Source of the DNA: Pyropia yezoensis
Taxonomy: Eukaryota; Rhodophyta; Bangiophyceae; Bangiales; Bangiaceae
Assembly (NCBI GenBank): GCA_009829735.1
Contig: CM020619.1
Span: 29,662,063 to 29,726,062 of the forward strand
Direction: 5' to 3'
Length of the DNA: 64,000 bases
Shown here: in pieces, positions 59,397 to 64,000 of the stretch
Numbering within the stretch: position 1 is the stretch's first letter
How the letters are laid out: the number at the start of each line of letters is the position of its first letter
The notes under the pieces: model-generated
The model's input: the letters and a program-made list of their open reading frames with translations, nothing else
What the model was told of the DNA's origin: nothing
Databases searched by the model: none
Program-made: the position numbers and the translations under genes

Positions 59397-61313
59397 CTAG
59401 CGTTCCATATGGCCACCCCCACCACTATAGGGACCGCCCGACCACGAACCCCCAGGGTCGTAGGCCGGTAGCGGAGGGGCGTAACCCACTCGGGAGGGCC
59501 CCGGAGTGGAAGCACTGGGAGGGGCCCGCCGACTCGCGGACCCATCCCCGTCGTAAGATAGATGTCCGGAGGTACTCCCTCCGTGACGCGGAAGCTGCTG
59601 CTGAGTCGACAGCAGCCGTTGGACAAACTCGTGTCCAACCGCGAGGCGAGTGACCTCAGCTGCCAATGACTGTCGCGCCGTGGCTGAGTCGCCCGACGCG
59701 AGGAAGTGACTGACACGCCGGGTGACCCAAGCCAACGTGTCAAGGGAGGCCACGAGTGAGGCCTCCACCGTGGCGTCATACATGATGGCTCCCAAGTTGG
59801 GAAGCATCTCGCCAACGCCACGCGCAATCGGCATGGGTACCGGAGTTCGGACCCGTAGCGAACCCAACGCCACGTCGGGGAAGGGCTCGAGGAACTGGAA
59901 GGGTGGAGCCTGAGTCGGCTCCACACCCCCCGAGGTCGGAGTCGCGACCCGCGGGGAAGTCGTCGGCACAGCTCGCCCGCGGCTTCGAGGGGCTCCTCGA
60001 TGAGCACCACGACGAGTCGTCGCCGATGATGTCGCCCACCCAGAGCCAGGGGGCGACGTAGAGGGAGTAACCCCCTCTGCGTAGGGAAGGGAAGAGTCCC
60101 CCAACCCCTCACGCAAGAACAGCTGTCCCTGCACCAGAGTATGGGTGACATGGACGAACTCCCGGGGTGGCTCACTCTCCAACCCCGGCTCTGGACGCTT
60201 GTTGCGGCGGAGGAAGGGTTCCAGCTGCGCCCAATCGAGTCGATTGTGCAGGGTGACCATACCCTTAAGGAGGAACGGAGCCAGGTCCCCCGCGCCCAAG
60301 GCTAACCAGTGGAAGCCAAGGGTTTCCATACCCTCCACCAGAGCCGGTGGGAGGTGCCACAGGTAACCCCGATGGACTACATCGGAGTACCAGCCCCGAG
60401 TCACCACGACCACCCAGTGCGTGGCGAGGTAGGCGAAGACCCGGTTACCCTCCGAGCTGGAGCGTAGCACGGAGCCAAAGTAGGCAACGAGGAGGGGGAT
60501 CCGAGCCGGAAACCCACAAGGTACCTCCACTGTCTCCCACCACCCTGGGAGAAAAGGGTACTGGTGCTCACGCTCCTCCAGAGGTACGTGGGTGAACTCC
60601 ACCCGCGACCCGTGGATGAGGAAGCCCGAGGAGCCCCGGAGTCGGAACTCCTCTCGCACCACGCCGTGTTGGGCGTGGGCGTCCTCTCCGCCCAGGTAGG
60701 GACGGGGAAGGGCACACCACTCGGTAGACACAACCGCGTGGGTGTCGTCGATCTCCTTGTCGCCCGACCCCAAGGCGAGGGAGGTTGACAACGCCTGGAC
60801 TTCAGGCGCGTCCGCCAGGCAGAGTAGCGCTGGTAGGTCGCAGACCACCCCATCAGGTAGAGTCACCTGGTTGGGGTACCGACGAGTCCGGCGGTACCAT
60901 ACGTCGGTCCGCCGTGGCTCGGGGATGATCAAGTAGACATCCTTGAGCTTGCAGTCGGGAAGCTCCCCGACTGACTTGGGAGGCGCCCAGGCTCGGGGCC
61001 CCATAGGAGGACGGGGCCGCGGCGGGAGTAGCAGCCGTGACTCAGGAAGGCGGGGGATGGCAGTCACATCCCCTTCCGCCACCGGGTTGGAAGACCCATC
61101 CCCCGGTGGGACCACGGCCGAGGGGGCAGTAGGAGGTGATGGGGCGGGGACGGCTGAGGCGGCCGCCTCCGACCCTCGCCCGGGACGAGTCGTCTCCATG
61201 GCCGACCCCCGGCTGAGAGACTCCTCAGTCCCGAGGGCCTCCTCTCCCGTCCGTCGCTTGTCCGACAGAGACGTCGGAGACGGGGACAAAGGCCGACTCG
61301 GCTCACCCGCCAT
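59397..61313 (-). CDS. Element C antisense ORF (aORF, 638 aa)
   Basis: Convergent with pol, ending 128 bp from its stop. ATG 61313 (MAGEPSRPLSPS) is preferred because upstream the frame only crosses tandem repeats; an open frame to 61958 would give 853 aa. The N-terminal 110 residues are low complexity. Conserved blocks: VYLIIPEPRRTDVWYRRT and GVVCDLPALL (as in element D), VEVPCGFPARIPLLVAYFGSV at residues 262-282, RGYLWHLPPALVEGMETL and FLREGLGDSSLPYAEGV (as in element B). A Pro-rich linker and a helical C-terminus follow (VEASLVASLDTLAWVTRRV). No signal peptide or membrane helix is evident. Function unknown. Confidence 0.8.
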   Translation of the reverse strand: MAGEPSRPLSPSPTSLSDKRRTGEEALGTEESLSRGSAMETTRPGRGSEAAASAVPAPSPPTAPSAVVPPGDGSSNPVAEGDVTAIPRLPESRLLLPPRPRPPMGPRAWAPPKSVGELPDCKLKDVYLIIPEPRRTDVWYRRTRRYPNQVTLPDGVVCDLPALLCLADAPEVQALSTSLALGSGDKEIDDTHAVVSTEWCALPRPYLGGEDAHAQHGVVREEFRLRGSSGFLIHGSRVEFTHVPLEEREHQYPFLPGWWETVEVPCGFPARIPLLVAYFGSVLRSSSEGNRVFAYLATHWVVVVTRGWYSDVVHRGYLWHLPPALVEGMETLGFHWLALGAGDLAPFLLKGMVTLHNRLDWAQLEPFLRRNKRPEPGLESEPPREFVHVTHTLVQGQLFLREGLGDSSLPYAEGVTPSTSPPGSGWATSSATTRRGAHRGAPRSRGRAVPTTSPRVATPTSGGVEPTQAPPFQFLEPFPDVALGSLRVRTPVPMPIARGVGEMLPNLGAIMYDATVEASLVASLDTLAWVTRRVSHFLASGDSATARQSLAAEVTRLAVGHEFVQRLLSTQQQLPRHGGSTSGHLSYDGDGSASRRAPPSASTPGPSRVGYAPPLPAYDPGGSWSGGPYSGGGGHMER

Positions 61314-61314
61314 C

Positions 61315-61790
61315 ACGCGACCAACCTTGACCGACTCGGTGAGGTTGAGCACGGGGGGGGACACGACCCACACCCCCCACCGACAACGAAGAAGCCCGAC
61401 ACAAGGGGCAGCGCGGGGAAGACACAACCCCGCCAACGAGGACAAAGGGGGGGGAACACGACCCGCTCCCCCTCCGACGACAACCAACCTTGACCGACTC
61501 GGTGAGGTAGAGCAAGGGGGGGGGACACGACCCACACCCCCCACCGACAACGAAGAAGCCCGACACAAGGGGCAGCGCGGGGAAAACACAACCCCGCCGA
61601 CGAAGAGAAGGGGGGGGGAACACGACCCACACCCCCCACCGACAACGAAGAAGCCCGACACAAGGGGCAGCGCGGGGAAAACACAACCCCGCCGACGAAG
61701 AGAAGGGGGGGGGGAACACGACCCGCGCCCCCACCGACAACGAAGACGCCCGACACAGGGGCGGAAGGGGGAAGACACCACCCCAACCAA
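61315..61790. repeat. Tandem repeats of about 95 bp upstream of the element C aORF
   Basis: The core CGACAACGAAGAAGCCCGAC begins at 61381, 61545 and 61640, with a diverged copy at 61735: spacings 164, 95 and 95. The 164-bp step contains an extra CCAACCTTGACCGACTCGGT segment, repeated at 61321 and 61485. Long poly-G runs separate the units. On the aORF strand the array lies between the 3' LTR and the aORF start, where its promoter or leader would be. Confidence 0.7.
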
Positions 61791-62495
61791 CGACACCAAC
61801 CGCACGGCGGGAAGAGACAGACCCGCCGACGCGAGGGAGCAGCGGCGGGAAGGCACACACCCGCCCGCACACACGAAGGGGAGAGAAGACCCCGCACCGG
61901 CGGCCGAGTCCCACCGCCGGCGACCGAGTGCAACACCCCCAACTCGGGGTGCGCACACCCCTCAACCCTGACTAGAAAGGGGGGGAAGGAGTGAGGAACA
62001 CCCCGCAGAGAGCCAGCTGGGGGTGGATCGAGCTGAAGGGGGGGACACAACCCGACCCCCCGAGAGCAACCGTACCCCAACTGAAGGGGCAGGTGCAGGT
62101 CGACGTTCCGAGTGAGAACGTCGACGCCCTACTCCTCCAGTTGAGGGGCAGGGGGTGTGGCGGAGGTACGCCGACACCCAGATTAGGGGGCTCACCCACA
62201 CGTGAGTCCACCCGTGGAGCACCCTGACCAGGTGGGGGACGACTTTCCCCCACACCTGTTTCGCGTGGAGGGGGCTCCTCTACCCAGTGTCAGGGCAGAG
62301 AGCGCACCCCACGGAGAGGGACTGCCTCTCCCGGAGGGCCCCGCCGGACGCGAGTGCAACCCCGGCGTAACCCTGGTGCACGCTAGACGCCAGCGATGCA
62401 CCGTACTTTGCATCTCAACTCGGGAATTGCATCCTCCTCTCCCGGTCACTGCGACTCGCCGCTGATTGGACGTCCACCGGGACGGCTGGACTTTT

Positions 62496-62508
62496 GAGAA
62501 GGGGGAAA
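62496..62508 (+). promoter_or_regulatory. Polypurine tract of element C
   Basis: GAGAAGGGGGAAA directly before the 3' LTR. Confidence 0.75.
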
Positions 62509-63044
62509 TGTGGGAGATTGGGCCGGAATTCGGTACCAATACTTTGAAGATTCGGGTCAAGTGGACCTGACCGGAAGTCGAAATTCACCCGACCCACGAT
62601 GGTGAAACTTCTGACTTCTGGACGGAAATTCGACTAGGACTTCCGACATACTAGAGCAGGGTAATGCTGCTGGTATTTGTTTCTTGGGATTTTTGCACGG
62701 GAGCCAGACGGATTTCTACGCTTTGAGTTCTTTGCATGTGGAGTGATATGATTGGTTTGTTTGAGGGTTCATTTTCTGAGTGTTTTGAGGGGTTGCGTGA
62801 GCGTGTGAGGGTTGATAAGGAGGGACAGCAAGGCGGGGAGGGCCCACCTTGGCTGGCCAAGCAAGAAAACACCGTCTGGCTCCGACACATCTTGTTCGTG
62901 CCTTGGTGAGTGGACCCGCTCACCACACGCAAGTTCCGTGTTCGGCTGTGTGGAGGTGCTTGCTTCCGGTGTCCCAAGTTGGGATATCGGCAATACTCCT
63001 CTTCCTTCCCTGACTCGGGGTTGGTGCTTGGGAGTACTGCTACA
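62509..63044 (+). repeat. Element C 3' LTR (536 bp)
   Basis: Starts TGTGGGAGATTGG, ends GTACTGCTACA. By eye identical to the 5' LTR at 18569-19104. Confidence 0.93.
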
Positions 63045-63951
63045 GGGAGGACTCTCCACGGGGATGCACCAGGTGGAAGTCCACCCGCATACGCCCATCG
63101 GACTCCATCGACTCTTGCACCGTGAGGCCTCGAACCCGAGCCACCAAGTCGGACACCGACATGGCGGGCTGACCCGCCGCCACGGCGACGCCGCCACCCA
63201 ACGGGGCAACCCGGGCAGGACCAGGAAGAATCGGGGGCGCCGGGGGACGCACCACCGGCAGAGGGGCCGACGTCGGAGATTGACGAGGCCGAGGAGGAAG
63301 AAGAAGGGCGGGCGCCCGCCCGGAGTAACTCCCGGAGTCAACCGCCATGGGAGAAGGAGCGTCTTGACCGCTCGACACCCGCGGCACCGCAGGTACGGTA
63401 CCGGCGCCGGCACCACCCGTCGGCGTAGCCCCCGCCGCGGAAGGGGAAGGCACTTGGACAGCCTCCGGAGCCGGAGCCCCGGCCGTGCGGACACCCGCAC
63501 CGTCTTGACCCGCCGCACCGGGTGTCGCACCGCCACCACCACCCGCGTCAACGTCGGGACCGCCTCGAGGAGTCACCGCCCGGACACCCGGACCACCTTG
63601 ACCAGCCGGAGTCGGCTGCGGGTCGCCGCCTCCGCCGCAGGGCGGACCATCTTGAGGTAGCTGCGGTGAGCCGGCACCGGCACCAGGCTCCATCCGGGCA
63701 GCCGGCAGAGAGGGGGTAGAAACCGCCACGCGCGGTTGACCGCCGGGCTGACCTCCGGCCGACGGCACCGTCGTGCCGCTGCACACGGACGACAGTCCTC
63801 CGGCCGACAGACGGACGGACACCGCAGGCTCGTCGTCGTCAGACGAGCTCACCCCGTAACGCGCGGCGTCGGGACCGACAGGCGCGTCGTCCTCCATCTC
63901 CTCCCCGATCAGGAGGTCTTCCTCCTCTTCAAGCACCTGGGGATAGGACAT
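63045..63951 (-). CDS. Element D antisense ORF (aORF), N-terminal part
   Basis: Starts at ATG 63951 (MSYPQVLEEEEDLL); the frame is open to 63981 with a GTG. Acidic N-terminus, then about 220 residues of Gly/Ala/Pro/Val low complexity, then VSDLVARVRGLTVQESM and MRVDFHLVHPRGESS, where element C interrupts it. With one TSD copy removed, the frame passes directly into 19110-20650, giving about 815 aa in total. The start lies near the window end, so the 3' LTR of D should follow shortly after 64000. Confidence 0.75.
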
Positions 63952-64000
63952 GATAACGGGTGCGGAGTCCCCCGCGCCCACAAGCCGTCGACGGCTACGA
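63952..64000. other. Element D sequence upstream of the aORF, to the window end
   Basis: Too short to judge. The polypurine tract and 3' LTR of element D are expected beyond the window. Confidence 0.5.

Larger units (their letters stand above)
57518..63044 (+). mobile_element. Element C, 3' part (end of pol, aORF, 3' LTR)
   Basis: RNase H end, integrase, chromodomain, convergent aORF, 95-bp tandem repeats, polypurine tract and LTR. It continues the element C part at 13341-19104 after inversion of that contig. TSD gggag follows at 63045-63049. Confidence 0.92.

Noticed and set aside
61314..61958. N-terminal extension of the element C aORF
   Set aside because: It is translated tandem repeat; the ATG at 61313 is the better start, and the resulting length matches the element B aORF.
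1..64000. CRISPR arrays, rRNA and tRNA genes
   Set aside because: No regular repeat-spacer array, rRNA stretch or complete tRNA cloverleaf was seen by eye; the sequence is eukaryotic.

Overview
This window is a high-GC nuclear eukaryotic scaffold dominated by nested Ty3/Gypsy LTR retrotransposons, with a few host genes and DNA transposons. The very Ala/Gly/Pro-rich, apparently intronless coding sequence, long poly-C/poly-G runs and many chromodomain retroelements suggest a GC-rich alga; a bangiophyte red alga (Porphyra/Pyropia type) is my best guess, by inference only.

Key structural point: the contig between the two 500-N gaps (13341-57017) appears to be placed backwards. Its ends overlap the neighbouring contigs only when it is inverted (12357-12840 matches the reverse complement of 56532-57017; 57518-58386 matches the reverse complement of 13341-14210). 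Inversion also restores two retrotransposons with matched LTRs and perfect target-site duplications. Read that way, the order is: left flank; element A 5' LTR and gag-pol; element B nested in A; rest of A with its 3' LTR; piggyBac-like transposase; RING gene; NAD(P)-binding gene; TMEM53-like hydrolase; a decayed transposon-like gene; MITE; Tc1-like transposase cut by element D; element D, with element C nested in D's antisense ORF.

Element A (969-bp LTRs, TSD TCTCC) is a chromovirus with an unusual leader ORF carrying two U1/matrin-type zinc fingers, a CCCAAAA slippery site at the gag end, and integrase running into the 3' LTR. Elements B (469-bp LTRs, TSD cactg), C (536-bp LTRs identical by eye, TSD GGGAG) and D (363-bp 5' LTR, other end outside the window) form one family. 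Each has gag with a CCHC knuckle, a GGGAAAC -1 frameshift heptamer just before the gag stop, pol (PR-RT-RH-IN-chromodomain), and a large ORF of about 640-815 codons on the opposite strand between pol and the 3' LTR. These antisense proteins share recognisable motifs. This conserved antisense gene (aORF) is the most interesting system here.

Host-type genes are a TMEM53/DUF829-like protein (34654-35718), an NAD(P)-binding Rossmann protein (37383-38054) and a RING-H2 membrane protein (about 39605-40991). The first 7.7 kb holds one unrecognised fragmented gene, GC-rich triplet repeats and about 3 kb of AT-richer sequence without a recognisable gene. Sequence near two contig ends (about 9-12.8 kb and 13.3-15 kb) carries many single-base homopolymer indels that break otherwise good reading frames.
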